Positions 27,441 to 36,030 of a stretch of DNA of 64,000 nucleotides are shown piece after piece. Numbering within the stretch: the stretch's first letter is position 1; each line of letters begins with the position of its first letter. The notes beneath the pieces are model-generated. The model was not told the origin of the DNA and ran no database searches. It worked only from the letters and a program-made list of their open reading frames with translations. A program made the position numbers and the translations under genes. The stretch is from Thiobacillus denitrificans DSM 12475 (GTDB lineage: Bacteria; Pseudomonadota; Gammaproteobacteria; Burkholderiales; Thiobacillaceae), in assembly GCF_000376425.1 (NCBI RefSeq), contig NZ_AQWL01000004.1:62001-126000 (forward strand), written 5' to 3'.

Positions 27441-27617
27441 CCTGCGTCACGACTTCCGGGGAAAACGTAATCGTCACCCTTGACAACGTACTGACCTCCG
27501 GCGAGTTCGTGGGACGGACCTCTGCTCGAGGCCCGTCCCGCACACTCATCTTTTCAACCGCCAGCCAAGCAGCGTTTTGCTCCGCCAGCCCGTTATTTTC
27601 CAGCCAGGAGCAAATCC

Positions 27618-29861
27618 ATGTCACCCCCCCGTCCACACCCGCCTTCGGGTGCCCTCCGCCAGCTGCTGGCACGCATCCAGCCGGCCGCCACGACCCCTGT
27701 GGCAGCCTCGCTCGCATTCATGATGCTGGCCCCCGCCGCCGCGCTGGCGCAAACCCCTGGCGCGGCCGAAACCACCCTGGCCACGGTACAGGTGGAGGAC
27801 ACCGCCGACCCCATGGCCGTCAATAACGGCTACCAGGCGACCGAGACCCGCGTCGGTAAAATCAAGCAGAATCCGCACGACGTTCCACAAGCGATCACCA
27901 CCCTCACCAACCAGTTGATGGAAGAGCAGCAGGTCGGTAGCCTGCGCGAAGCGCTGCGCAACGTGTCCGGCCTTACCTTCAACGCCGCCGAAGGCGGCCG
28001 CGCGGGCGACAACATGATGCTGCGCGGCTTCTACACCTTCGGCGACCTGTATCTGGACGGTCTCCGCGATACCGCGCAGTACAACCGCGAAACCTTCAAC
28101 CTGGAGCAGGTCGACGTGCTGCGCGGTTCCGCTTCGATGCTGTTCGGCCGCGGCCAGGCCGGCGGCGTCATCAATCTGGTCAGCAAGACGCCCAAGCGCG
28201 CCGACGCCTACAAGCTGACCGGCAGCGTCGGCACCGACGGGTACACCGAAGCCACGGCCGATCTCAACAAGCGCATCGGCCAGGACGCCGCCGTGCGGGT
28301 CAATCTGATGAAGCGCGACGAAGACAGCTGGCGCGAGAACCCGGTCACCGGCGCCCAGCCGGAAGTCGATCGCAGCGGCGTGGCAGTCAGCCTGGCGTTG
28401 GGGATGCAGACCGACGACGCGTTCATCCTGTCGCATCAATTCACCCGCAACCGGGACATCCCCGACTACGGCTTCTCGTTCGACAATGCCACGCGCCGTC
28501 CGAACACCCATTTTTCGCCGAACACCTTCTGGGGCATCGATGCCAACTTCGACGACAGCGACGTGAACATCAGCACCGCGACGTGGACGCACCGTTTCTC
28601 GCCGACGAGCGAACTGCGCACCGTGGTTCGTTACGGCGATTACGAGCGCAGCTACTGGGCACGTACACCCAATGCCACCACGCCGCCGAACGCGATCGGC
28701 CTGATCGGCACCAATGCCGGCCCGACGCGCTCGATGGACTACGAGACCGTCACCGTGCAGTCCGACTACAACACCCGCTTCCGCGCCTTCGACATGAAGC
28801 ACGAACTGGTCACCGGCGTCGAGTATCTGCACGAGGACAGCCATCGCATCGGACTCCGCAATCTTGGCGGCACGACGGTAGGCAATCCGCCGCTGTTCCA
28901 GCCCTACGTCGAGAACACCACGGGCGCGGTCAATTTCACCGGCGATTCCTACGCAATCTACGTGCAGGATACGGTCGAGTTCATGCCTTTCTGGAAAGCC
29001 ACGCTGGGCGCCAGGCGCGACGAGCTGTATGCCGATTATTACAGCCTCACCTCGCCCAGCCTGGAGTATGGCGAGTGGAGCTACCGCGCGGCGCTGTCAT
29101 GGCAGCCCAACGATAGCGCGCACTACTACCTCGGCTACAGTGATTCGTTCAGCCCCACCGCCGACCTGTATCAGCTGACCGTCACACCACAGCCACCCGA
29201 AACCAGCCAGGTGGTCGAGCTGGGCGCAAAATGGATGTTCTTCGACGGCGATCTCGCGTTCCGCACCGCCCTCTACCGTGCCACCAAGCACTGGGAGCGC
29301 AACACCGATCTCGAGTCGACGGCCTCGATTCTCACCAGGAAACGACGGACGGACGGACTGGAATTCGAGCTGGCAGGCCGCATCACCTCCAACTGGGAAG
29401 TGTTTGCCGGGCTCGCGCTGATGGATGCCGAGATCCTCGACACGGCCGAAAACATCAATGCCACGACAGGGGTCATCACCAAGGGCAACCTCGGCTACAT
29501 CGGCCAGCGGCCGCGCAATACGCCCGAATACACCTTCAATTTATGGAGCACCTACAAGCTCGGCGGCGGCTGGAAAATTGGCGGCGGCGTCGAGGTCAAG
29601 GGCGACCGCTACGGCTACAACCCGAGCGGCGCGGGCGCGATTCCCACCCTGCCGGGCGGCACCGCTTTCCATCCCAACACCGCGCCGTCCTACGACCGCT
29701 GGGATGCCATGGTCGCCTACGAACGGAAGGACTGGGGCGTTCGCCTGAACGTCAAGAACGTGTTCGACGAAGTCTATTACGACGCGATCTACGACAACGG
29801 CCCGTTCACCGTTCCCGGCACCAACCGCGCCTTCATCCTCACCGGCGAACTGAAATTCTGA
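27618..29861 (+). CDS. TonB-dependent siderophore receptor, Fiu-like
   Basis: The 747-aa product has a signal peptide cleaved near ALAQ (residue ~45), a plug domain with IPQAITTLTNQL-like sequence (DVPQAITTLTNQLMEEQ), FNLEQVDVLRGSASMLFGRG and GGVINLVSKTP, and a beta-barrel ending in NRAFILTGELKF. These are hallmarks of the catecholate-siderophore receptors Fiu/CirA/PiuA. The neighbouring PiuC-type dioxygenase strengthens that, as piuA-piuC pairs are common. The ligand is not proven. Confidence 0.92.
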   Translation: MSPPRPHPPSGALRQLLARIQPAATTPVAASLAFMMLAPAAALAQTPGAAETTLATVQVEDTADPMAVNNGYQATETRVGKIKQNPHDVPQAITTLTNQLMEEQQVGSLREALRNVSGLTFNAAEGGRAGDNMMLRGFYTFGDLYLDGLRDTAQYNRETFNLEQVDVLRGSASMLFGRGQAGGVINLVSKTPKRADAYKLTGSVGTDGYTEATADLNKRIGQDAAVRVNLMKRDEDSWRENPVTGAQPEVDRSGVAVSLALGMQTDDAFILSHQFTRNRDIPDYGFSFDNATRRPNTHFSPNTFWGIDANFDDSDVNISTATWTHRFSPTSELRTVVRYGDYERSYWARTPNATTPPNAIGLIGTNAGPTRSMDYETVTVQSDYNTRFRAFDMKHELVTGVEYLHEDSHRIGLRNLGGTTVGNPPLFQPYVENTTGAVNFTGDSYAIYVQDTVEFMPFWKATLGARRDELYADYYSLTSPSLEYGEWSYRAALSWQPNDSAHYYLGYSDSFSPTADLYQLTVTPQPPETSQVVELGAKWMFFDGDLAFRTALYRATKHWERNTDLESTASILTRKRRTDGLEFELAGRITSNWEVFAGLALMDAEILDTAENINATTGVITKGNLGYIGQRPRNTPEYTFNLWSTYKLGGGWKIGGGVEVKGDRYGYNPSGAGAIPTLPGGTAFHPNTAPSYDRWDAMVAYERKDWGVRLNVKNVFDEVYYDAIYDNGPFTVPGTNRAFILTGELKF

Positions 29862-29882
29862 CCCGCCTTCCCTGCCCGTCGG

Positions 29883-29920
29883 CAGGGATGTGACGCTGCC
29901 CACGCGGCGTCACATCCCTG
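29883..29920. repeat. Perfect 14-bp inverted repeat between receptor and dioxygenase genes
   Basis: CAGGGATGTGACGC (29883-29896) and GCGTCACATCCCTG (29907-29920) are exact reverse complements with a 10-nt loop. There is no T run, so it is not a classical terminator. It may slow RNA decay and set the receptor/dioxygenase ratio. Confidence 0.75.
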
Positions 29921-29933
29921 ACAGGAGCCCCTC

Positions 29934-30617
29934 ATGCTATTGCTCATTCCCAATGTACTCGACGCCGCCACCCTCGCCCGCTGCAGCGATCTGCTCGACC
30001 AGGCCGACTGGACCGACGGCCGCGTCACCGCCGGTTCGCAGGCCGCCACGGTCAAAAACAACTTGCAACTGCCGGAAGCCAGTCCGTTCGCCCAGCAGTT
30101 GCGTGCCAGCGTCCTCGAAGCACTGTCGAAGAATCCTGCCTTTTTCAGCGCCGCTTTGCCCAGGCGCATCTACCCGCTGCTATTCAACCGTTACGGCGGC
30201 GAAGCCAATTCCTTCGGCAATCATGTCGACAACGCCATCCGCACCCATCCGGCGAGCGCCCAGCACGTGCGCACCGATCTGTCATTCACGCTGTTTCTCA
30301 ACGATCCCGCCGACTACGACGGTGGCGAACTCATCATCGAGGACGGCATGGGCGGGCGGGCGGTCAAGCTGCCGGCGGGTCACCTCATCCTCTACCCGTC
30401 ATACAGCGTGCACCGCGTCGAAGCAGTGACGCGCGGCACGCGGCTGGCGTGCTTTTCCTGGCTGGAAAGCATGGTGCGCGAGCCGCAACAGCGCGAATTG
30501 CTGTATGAACTGGACATGAGCATCGTCGCCCTGCGCGGCGAGCAGGGCGAGACCGATACCACAGTGCGGCTTACCAGCTGTTATCACAACCTGATGCGAA
30601 TGTGGGCGACGGTGTAA
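29934..30617 (+). CDS. piuC: Fe2+/2-oxoglutarate-dependent dioxygenase, PiuC/PKHD type
   Basis: The 227-aa product matches the PiuC/YbiX family of prolyl-4-hydroxylase-like dioxygenases. The iron triad is His97 and Asp99 (FGNHVDNAI) with His160 (YPSYSVHRVEAV). An arginine ~10 residues later (RGTRLACF) should bind 2-oxoglutarate. The family is usually beside a siderophore receptor and is thought to modify siderophore or related molecules, though the substrate is not settled. It starts 13 bp after the inverted repeat. Confidence 0.9.
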   Translation: MLLLIPNVLDAATLARCSDLLDQADWTDGRVTAGSQAATVKNNLQLPEASPFAQQLRASVLEALSKNPAFFSAALPRRIYPLLFNRYGGEANSFGNHVDNAIRTHPASAQHVRTDLSFTLFLNDPADYDGGELIIEDGMGGRAVKLPAGHLILYPSYSVHRVEAVTRGTRLACFSWLESMVREPQQRELLYELDMSIVALRGEQGETDTTVRLTSCYHNLMRMWATV

Positions 30618-30755
30618 GCGGACACGAACAAGCGCGCCTTATGGCGGCCGTCATGACGGAGGCCGCGCGTGCCTAAGGCTGACGCCGGGCGCGACCACGC
30701 CGCCACTACTGTTTTTTCCTTGCTTTCAGCGTAGTGCCGCCCTGTATGTTTGTTA

Positions 30756-30781
30756 TTGACAATTATTCTCATTTATATAAT
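30756..30781 (+). promoter_or_regulatory. Fur-box-like promoter of bfd
   Basis: TTGACA (30756-30761) and a perfect TATAAT (30776-30781) are only 14 bp apart. Positions 30758-30776 match the Fur consensus at 12 of 19 positions. The short spacer and weaker box make this less sure than the other two. Confidence 0.55.
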
Positions 30782-30818
30782 ATTCCATTTAACCGATGCA
30801 ACTGCTGGAGAGTTCACC

Positions 30819-31028
30819 ATGTACGTCTGCCTTTGCCACAGCGTCACCGACACCGATATCCGCCGGCTTGTGCGTACCGAAGGCGTATGCTCGATGCGCG
30901 AATTGAGCAGGCAACTGGGTGTCGCCACCCAATGCGGCAAGTGCGGCCGCTGCGCCAGGGAAGTGCTGCACGACGCCATGCATGAGACACGCAGCGAAGC
31001 AGGCTGCCCCGCGCTCGTGGCCGCCTGA
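30819..31028 (+). CDS. bfd: Bacterioferritin-associated ferredoxin
   Basis: Bfd is a small [2Fe-2S] protein that docks on bacterioferritin and passes electrons to the haem so that stored iron can be released as Fe2+. The 69-aa product has the four cluster cysteines: C4 and C6 in YVCLCHSVTD, plus CGKC around residues 39-42. Length is typical. Iron-repressed bfd next to bfr is the well-known arrangement for using stores during starvation. Confidence 0.93.
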   Translation: MYVCLCHSVTDTDIRRLVRTEGVCSMRELSRQLGVATQCGKCGRCAREVLHDAMHETRSEAGCPALVAA

Positions 31029-31200
31029 CCCCCGCCCATACCCGACTCCCATTACCCAGACGCCGCCGAATCGCCACGGCGGCGCTTGCTTTGCAAGCCC
31101 GTATACCTAGAATGCCGGATGAACCTGCATTGCCCCCTGACCGGGCATGCGTCCAGCCATCAGCCCGCTCGCGGGCATTTCCAGCCACCAGGAGAGCGTC

Positions 31201-31680
31201 ATGAAAGGCGATAAGAAAGTCATCCAGTATCTGAACAAGACCCTGACGGTGGAGCTCACTGCCGTCAACCAGTATTTCCTGCATGCGCGCATGTACAAGA
31301 ACTGGGGGCTGACTGCACTGGGCAAGCATGAATACGAGGAATCGATCGAGGAGATGCGCCATGCCGACAAACTGATCGAGCGCATCCTCTTTCTGGAAGG
31401 TCTGCCCAACCTGCAGGACCTCAACAAGCTGATGATCGGCGAGAACGTGCCCGAGTGCCTGGCATGCGACCTCAAGCTCGAGCACACCGGCCGGGCCCTG
31501 TATATCGAAGCGATTGCGCATTGCGAAGCGGTCAAGGATTACGTCTCGCGCGAAATCCTGGTCAGCATCCAGGCAGACACTGAAGAGCACATCGATTATC
31601 TGGAAACCCAGCTCGACCTCATCCAGCGCATGGGCGAACAGAACTACATGCAAACCGCTGCCGGCCCGATTGAAGGCTGA
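31201..31680 (+). CDS. bfr: Bacterioferritin
   Basis: Bfr builds a 24-subunit cage that stores ferric iron. The 159-aa product has the haem-binding Met52 and the ferroxidase ligands Glu18, Glu51, His54, Glu94 and His130. At the place of Glu127 in E. coli Bfr there is Thr127 (in QADTEEHID), with Glu128 and Glu129 next to it. Similar DTEEH text may occur in betaproteobacterial relatives, so the site may use a neighbouring Glu. It is 172 bp from bfd, and I see no Fur box directly before it. Confidence 0.95.
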   Translation: MKGDKKVIQYLNKTLTVELTAVNQYFLHARMYKNWGLTALGKHEYEESIEEMRHADKLIERILFLEGLPNLQDLNKLMIGENVPECLACDLKLEHTGRALYIEAIAHCEAVKDYVSREILVSIQADTEEHIDYLETQLDLIQRMGEQNYMQTAAGPIEG

Positions 31681-31772
31681 GCGCAGTCCGCCATACCATC
31701 AACGTCCCCCAGCGGGACTTACGACTGCCCGGGCTTCGGCCCGCCGCAGAGGAATCCCCGCGTGGGACATTC

Positions 31773-32402
31773 ATGCCTGCCAGCTTCGATCCGGATTGCC
31801 GCACCTGCCCGCGTCTCGCCACCTTTCTTGACGAGGTACGCGCACGCCACCCCGATTACCACGCCCGCCCGGTACCCGCTTTTGGCGACGCCGCGCCCGA
31901 TCTGCTTATCGTTGGCCTCGCCCCCGGCATGCACGGCGCCAACCGCAGCGGCCGCCCCTTCACCGGCGACTACGCCGGGGTGCTCCTGTACGAGACGCTG
32001 CACCGCTTCGGCTACGCCAGTGCGCCGCAATCGCTAGCGGCAAACGACGGCTTGCAGCTCATCGGCTGCCGCATCACCAACGCGGTGAAATGCCTGCCGC
32101 CCGCCAACAAGCCGGAGCCCGGCGAGATTCGCGAATGCAACCGCTATCTCGCCACCGAACTGGCCGATCTGCCCGGGCATGCCAGCATCCTGGCGCTGGG
32201 CCAGATCGCGCATCAGGCCGTGCTGCGCGCGCAAGGCCTCAAGCTCAAGGACTACCCCTTCGCCCACGCCAGCGACCATCGCCTGCCCGACGGCCGGCGG
32301 CTGGTCAGCAGCTACCACTGCTCCCGCTACAATACCCAGACGCGCCGCCTCACCCCCGAAATGTTCGCGGCGGTGTTCGAGAAAATTCAAGCCAAGGACT
32401 GA
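31773..32402 (+). CDS. Uracil-DNA glycosylase, family 5-like with Fe-S cluster
   Basis: The 209-aa product has the family 5 (UDGb) style motif GLAPGMHGANRSGRPFTGDY. A Cys pair near the N-terminus (C9 and C12) and two more cysteines (~97 and ~105) suggest an iron-sulfur cluster. The C-terminal SSYHCSRYNTQTRRLTPEMF fits the minor-groove intercalation segment. It would remove uracil or other deaminated bases. The tautomerase follows after 2 bp. Confidence 0.88.
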   Translation: MPASFDPDCRTCPRLATFLDEVRARHPDYHARPVPAFGDAAPDLLIVGLAPGMHGANRSGRPFTGDYAGVLLYETLHRFGYASAPQSLAANDGLQLIGCRITNAVKCLPPANKPEPGEIRECNRYLATELADLPGHASILALGQIAHQAVLRAQGLKLKDYPFAHASDHRLPDGRRLVSSYHCSRYNTQTRRLTPEMFAAVFEKIQAKD

Positions 32403-32404
32403 CC

Positions 32405-32590
32405 ATGCCCGTCGTCACCATCAAGCTCGCCGGTTCGCTCACCCGCGCACAGAAACAGAAGGTTGCCGAGGAAATCACCGCCACGCTGGAGCGCCACGCC
32501 GGCAAACCGGCGTCGTATACCACCATCGCGTTCGAGGAACTGCCGGACGAGAACTGGGCGATCGCCGGCAAGCTTTTGGACGAGGAATGA
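32405..32590 (+). CDS. 4-oxalocrotonate tautomerase-like protein
   Basis: The 61-aa product begins MPVVTIKL, giving the Pro1 catalytic base of the tautomerase superfamily after Met removal. The length is typical of single-domain 4-OT proteins. The rest (SYTTIAFEELPDENWAIAGK) keeps the beta-alpha-beta pattern. Its substrate is unknown; orphan 4-OT proteins are common. It follows the glycosylase gene by 2 bp. Confidence 0.8.
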   Translation: MPVVTIKLAGSLTRAQKQKVAEEITATLERHAGKPASYTTIAFEELPDENWAIAGKLLDEE

Positions 32591-32592
32591 TT

Positions 32593-32678
32593 TTTTTATC
32601 CGCGAAGTACGCGAAGAACCGCGAAGAAAGACTTTGAAGATTTTCTTCGTGTCACTTCGCGTACTTCGCGGATAAAAA
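32593..32678. repeat. Palindromic repeat, 24-bp perfect arms
   Basis: Arms at 32593-32616 and 32655-32678 are exact reverse complements, rich in CGCGAAG units, and an inner pair (CGAAGAAA / TTTCTTCG) extends the stem. A related, more diverged copy is at 49157-49240. It lies between the tautomerase gene and uvrC and likely forms a long RNA hairpin or a mobile palindromic repeat. Confidence 0.85.
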
Positions 32679-32688
32679 GGTTTTGCAA

Positions 32689-34485
32689 GTGAGTATCACC
32701 AAGGACTTTCTCGCCTCGCTGCCCACCCTGCCCGGCGTCTACCGCATGGTCGATGCGGCCGGCATGGTGCTCTACGTCGGCAAGGCGAAGGATCTCCGAA
32801 AGCGCGTCTCCAGCTATTTTCAGAAAACCGACCAGAGCCCGCGCATCAAGCTGATGCTGAAAAGTGTCGACCATATCGACACCACGGTGACGCGCACCGA
32901 GGCCGAAGCGCTGCTGCTGGAAAACAATCTGATCAAGGGGCTGAAGCCGCGCTTCAACATCCTGTTCCGCGACGACAAATCTTATCCCTACCTGCTGCTG
33001 ACCGGGCATCGCTTTCCGCGCCTGGCCTATTTCCGCGGCACGCCGAAAAAACACGACCAGACGTTCGGGCCGTATCCAAACGCCTATGCGGTGCGCGAAA
33101 GCATCCAGCTGCTGCAGAAGGTTTTCCAGCTGCGTACCTGCGAGGACAGCGTGTTCGCCAACCGTTCGCGCCCCTGTCTGCTGTATCAGATCAAACGCTG
33201 CAGCGCACCCTGCGTCGGCCACATCGCGCCCGACCATTACGCACGCGACGTCGCCGAGGCTGCGCAACTCCTGCATGGTGAAGCCACCCGGCTGACCGGA
33301 CAGATCACCGAACAGATGAACGCCGCCGCCGCCGCGCTCGACTTCGAAACCGCGGCACTGCTGCGCGACCGCCTGCGCATGCTGGCGACGGTGCGCGAAA
33401 AGCAGTTCGTCGACAGCACCGGCGGCGAAGCCGACGCCGATGTGATCGCGGCGGCCGAGGCCGGCGGCGTGATCGCGGTCAACCTGACCATGATCCGCGG
33501 CGGACGCCATCTCGGCGATCGCAGTTTTTTCCCTCAGCACGGCGAAGGCGCGACGCCAGCCGAAGCACTGGAGGCCTTCGTCGCCCAGCATTACCTCGAT
33601 CACCCCATTCCGCCGCGTATCCTGGTCAACGAGGCGATCGAGGCCGACGCGCTGGAAGCGCTGCTCTCCGAGCAGTCCGGCAAGAAAATCAGCCTGCAGC
33701 ACCGTGTCACCGGCGAACGCCGCGTCTGGATCGGCATGGCACAGGCCAACGCGCGGCTGTCGGCGGAACGTCGCAGCGCCGAGCGCGCCAACCAGTCGCA
33801 GCGGCTCGCCGCGCTGCGCGACACGCTCGATCTGCCGGCGCTCAACCGCATCGAATGTTTCGACATCTCGCACACCATGGGTGAAGCGACCATCGCGTCT
33901 TGCGTCGTCTACGAAGGCGACGACCTGAAAAAATCCGACTACCGGCGCTACAACATCGGCGGCATCACTCCGGGCGACGACTATGCCGCGATGCACGCCG
34001 CGCTGATCAAGCGCTTCCACAAAAGCATCGAGGAAAACGGCGTACTGCCCGACCTGCTGTTGATCGACGGCGGCAAGGGACAAGTATCGAGCGCGGTCGA
34101 AGCCATGAATGAGCTTGGATTGGGTGAGGTTTTGCTGCTTGGTGTGGCCAAGGGCGAGGCGCGCAAGCCCGGGCTGGAAACGCTGATCTTCGCCAACGGC
34201 CGCGAACTGAAACTGGCCAAGGATCATCCCGGTTTCCACCTGATCCAGCAGGTGCGCGACGAAGCGCACCGCTTCGCCATCACCGGCCACCGCGCCAAGC
34301 GCGGCAAGGCACGTGTACAGTCGACGCTGGAAGACATTGCGGGGATCGGCCCCAAGCGCCGCAAACAGCTGCTCGAACATTTCGGCGGCCTGCAGGGCGT
34401 CCGTGACGCCGGCATCGACGCGCTTGCCTCGGTCAACGGTATCAGCCGAGAATTGGCGGAAACCATTTATCACGCCCTCCACTGA
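32689..34485 (+). CDS. uvrC: Excinuclease ABC subunit C
   Basis: UvrC cuts DNA on both sides of a lesion in nucleotide excision repair. The 598-aa product has the N-terminal GIY-YIG nuclease ([19 protein letters not shown], then [11 protein letters not shown]), a UVR motif, the RNase-H-like C-terminal nuclease with LLIDGGKGQ and a helix-hairpin-helix tail. I chose GTG 32689, 8 bp after AAGG. A TTG 6 bp earlier is weaker. The stop shares a base with pgsA. Confidence 0.96.
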   Translation: MSITKDFLASLPTLPGVYRMVDAAGMVLYVGKAKDLRKRVSSYFQKTDQSPRIKLMLKSVDHIDTTVTRTEAEALLLENNLIKGLKPRFNILFRDDKSYPYLLLTGHRFPRLAYFRGTPKKHDQTFGPYPNAYAVRESIQLLQKVFQLRTCEDSVFANRSRPCLLYQIKRCSAPCVGHIAPDHYARDVAEAAQLLHGEATRLTGQITEQMNAAAAALDFETAALLRDRLRMLATVREKQFVDSTGGEADADVIAAAEAGGVIAVNLTMIRGGRHLGDRSFFPQHGEGATPAEALEAFVAQHYLDHPIPPRILVNEAIEADALEALLSEQSGKKISLQHRVTGERRVWIGMAQANARLSAERRSAERANQSQRLAALRDTLDLPALNRIECFDISHTMGEATIASCVVYEGDDLKKSDYRRYNIGGITPGDDYAAMHAALIKRFHKSIEENGVLPDLLLIDGGKGQVSSAVEAMNELGLGEVLLLGVAKGEARKPGLETLIFANGRELKLAKDHPGFHLIQQVRDEAHRFAITGHRAKRGKARVQSTLEDIAGIGPKRRKQLLEHFGGLQGVRDAGIDALASVNGISRELAETIYHALH

Positions 34486-35054
34486 TGCCGCTCAACCTCC
34501 CCAACCTGCTCACCTGGCTGCGCATCCTCTTCATTCCGCTGATGGCAGGCGTGTTCTACCTGCCCGACGGCTGGGTGACGCCGTTCGAAGCCAATTTGTT
34601 CGCAGCGGGGTTTTTTGGCGTGGCGGCGCTGACCGACTGGCTCGACGGCTGGCTAGCCCGCAAACTCGGCCAGACTTCGGCCTTCGGCGCCTTTCTCGAT
34701 CCGGTAGCCGACAAGCTGATGGTCGCCGCCGCGCTGATCGTGCTGATCGACCTCGACCGGGTGGCGCCGCTGATCGGGCTCATCATCATCGGCCGCGAAA
34801 TCACCATTTCCGCCCTACGCGAGTGGATGGCCAAGGTCGGCAAATCGGCCAGCGTGGCCGTGTCCTTCGTCGGCAAGCTGAAAACCGCGGCACAGATGAT
34901 CGCCATCGTGCTGCTGCTGTACTTCACCCCTTTCGCCGGCCTGCCCATCGCCGCCATCGGCACCTTGCTGATCTGGGGCGCCGCGCTGCTCACCCTGGTT
35001 TCAATGGCGTATTACCTGGTGATGGCGGCGCGCGCACTGCAAGAATCTTCCTGA
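34485..35054 (+). CDS. pgsA: CDP-diacylglycerol-glycerol-3-phosphate 3-phosphatidyltransferase
   Basis: PgsA makes phosphatidylglycerol phosphate, the committed step to acidic phospholipids. The 189-aa integral membrane product has the CDP-alcohol motif in TDWLDGWLARKLGQTSAFG then AFLDPVADK. Several hydrophobic helices follow. It overlaps uvrC by one base (TGATG), the conserved uvrC-pgsA pair. Confidence 0.95.
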   Translation: MPLNLPNLLTWLRILFIPLMAGVFYLPDGWVTPFEANLFAAGFFGVAALTDWLDGWLARKLGQTSAFGAFLDPVADKLMVAAALIVLIDLDRVAPLIGLIIIGREITISALREWMAKVGKSASVAVSFVGKLKTAAQMIAIVLLLYFTPFAGLPIAAIGTLLIWGAALLTLVSMAYYLVMAARALQESS

Positions 35055-35058
35055 GGTG

Positions 35059-35087
35059 TTGACAGAAAAAAACGAAATCCCCATAAT
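35059..35087 (+). promoter_or_regulatory. Strong promoter for tRNA-Gly
   Basis: A consensus TTGACA (35059-35064) is followed after 17 bp by CATAAT (35082-35087). The tRNA begins 14 bp downstream. Confidence 0.8.
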
Positions 35088-35101
35088 GCGCAGCCTTCAA
35101 C

Positions 35102-35177
35102 GCGGGAATAGCTCAGCTGGTAGAGCGCAACCTTGCCAAGGTTGAGGTCGGGAGTTCGAACCTCCTTTCCCGCTCCA
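35102..35177 (+). tRNA. tRNA-Gly (anticodon GCC)
   Basis: The 76-nt tRNA has acceptor GCGGGAA/TTCCCGC, an anticodon stem of CAACC/GGTTG with loop TTGCCAA and anticodon GCC, a normal T-loop, and encoded CCA. Confidence 0.97.
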
Positions 35178-35184
35178 GTATTCT

Positions 35185-35224
35185 GGGGAAAACAGAAGGC
35201 TAAGCCCGGATGTTTTCCCCTTTT
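35185..35224 (+). terminator. Terminator after tRNA-Gly
   Basis: GGGGAAAACA pairs perfectly with TGTTTTCCCC across a 16-nt loop, followed by TTTT. It separates tRNA-Gly from the Cys and Leu tRNAs. Confidence 0.6.
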
Positions 35225-35266
35225 CGTTTAAGCGGTTTACCGCCTATCTCAGCGGTATTCAACTTG

Positions 35267-35340
35267 GGCGCGTTAGCAAAGCGGTTATGCACCGGATTGC
35301 AAATCCGTGTAGGTCGGTTCGACTCCGGCACGCGCCTCCA
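35267..35340 (+). tRNA. tRNA-Cys (anticodon GCA)
   Basis: The 74-nt tRNA has acceptor GGCGCGT/ACGCGCC, anticodon stem CGGAT/ATCCG with loop TGCAA giving GCA, and CCA encoded. Confidence 0.96.
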
Positions 35341-35364
35341 GATTCAGGGCCGGCTGTCCGCTTC

Positions 35365-35451
35365 GCCCGGATGGTGAAATTGGTAGACACAAGGGACTTA
35401 AAATCCCTCGCCAGCGATGGCGTACCGGTTCGATTCCGGTTCCGGGCACCA
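35365..35451 (+). tRNA. tRNA-Leu (anticodon TAA)
   Basis: The 87-nt class II tRNA has acceptor GCCCGGA/TCCGGGC, anticodon stem around loop CTTAAAA giving TAA, a long variable arm and encoded CCA. Confidence 0.96.
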
Positions 35452-35479
35452 CCTTTCCCTTCCAGTCTACTGGCCAGAG

Positions 35480-35488
35480 TGGTATAAT
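35480..35488 (+). promoter_or_regulatory. Extended -10 promoter for the rimP-nusA-infB operon
   Basis: TGGTATAAT is an extended -10 with a perfect TATAAT. It lies just upstream of a leader terminator and ~95 bp before rimP. No strong -35 is present, as expected for this class. Confidence 0.65.
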
Positions 35489-35523
35489 TTCGCCGCTTGA
35501 TTATTTGTGTAATGGCGTTGGGC

Positions 35524-35547
35524 AAATGGGCGGTTCGCCCATTTTTT
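35524..35547 (+). terminator. Leader terminator/attenuator ahead of rimP
   Basis: A 9-bp stem (AAATGGGCG / CGCCCATTT) with loop GTT ends in a T run. Outer sequences GGGCAAAT and ATTTGTGCCC can pair around it. It would stop most transcripts from the upstream promoter or tRNAs before rimP, so read-through must be regulated. Confidence 0.7.
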
Positions 35548-35582
35548 ATTTGTGCCCAATGCGAAGCAATGATGGATTTTCG

Positions 35583-36011
35583 ATGATGGATTTGCCCGCC
35601 CGCCTGCAGCCTGTACTCGCCGGACTCGGTTATGAGCTGGTAGTGCTGGAACGTGCCGGGCGTGGGCTGATCCGGATTTTCATCGACAAGCCGGGCGGCA
35701 TCACGATTGACGACTGCGTAACGGTGAGTAATCACCTGACCCACCTGTTTACCGTAGAGAACATCGACTACGACAGGCTGGAAGTCTCTTCACCCGGGCT
35801 CGACCGGCCACTGGTCAAACCGCAGGACTATGCGCGTTTTGCCGGCGAGCAGGTGACGCTGAAGCTGCGGGTGCCGATGGACAACCGGCGCCGCCTGAGC
35901 GGCCAGCTGGTCGGCCTGGAAGAGAATGCGGTGAAATTGATCGTCGATGGCACGGAAGTGTCGGTTGACTTGAGGAATGTGGACGCGGCCCGCCTGAAAC
36001 CGATGGTTTAG
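35583..36011 (+). CDS. rimP: Ribosome maturation factor RimP
   Basis: RimP helps assemble the 30S subunit. The 142-aa product has the RimP landmarks [30 protein letters not shown] and [11 protein letters not shown]. It is the first gene of the conserved rimP-nusA-infB operon, behind an attenuator. The ATG at 35583 or 35586 is the likely start. The open frame upstream is leader RNA. Confidence 0.93.
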   Translation: MMDLPARLQPVLAGLGYELVVLERAGRGLIRIFIDKPGGITIDDCVTVSNHLTHLFTVENIDYDRLEVSSPGLDRPLVKPQDYARFAGEQVTLKLRVPMDNRRRLSGQLVGLEENAVKLIVDGTEVSVDLRNVDAARLKPMV

Positions 36012-36030
36012 GCGGGCCGCGCTGGAGGGA

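Noticed and set aside
32596-34482. A 628-codon minus-strand open frame
   Set aside because: It is the complement of uvrC and has no recognisable domain.
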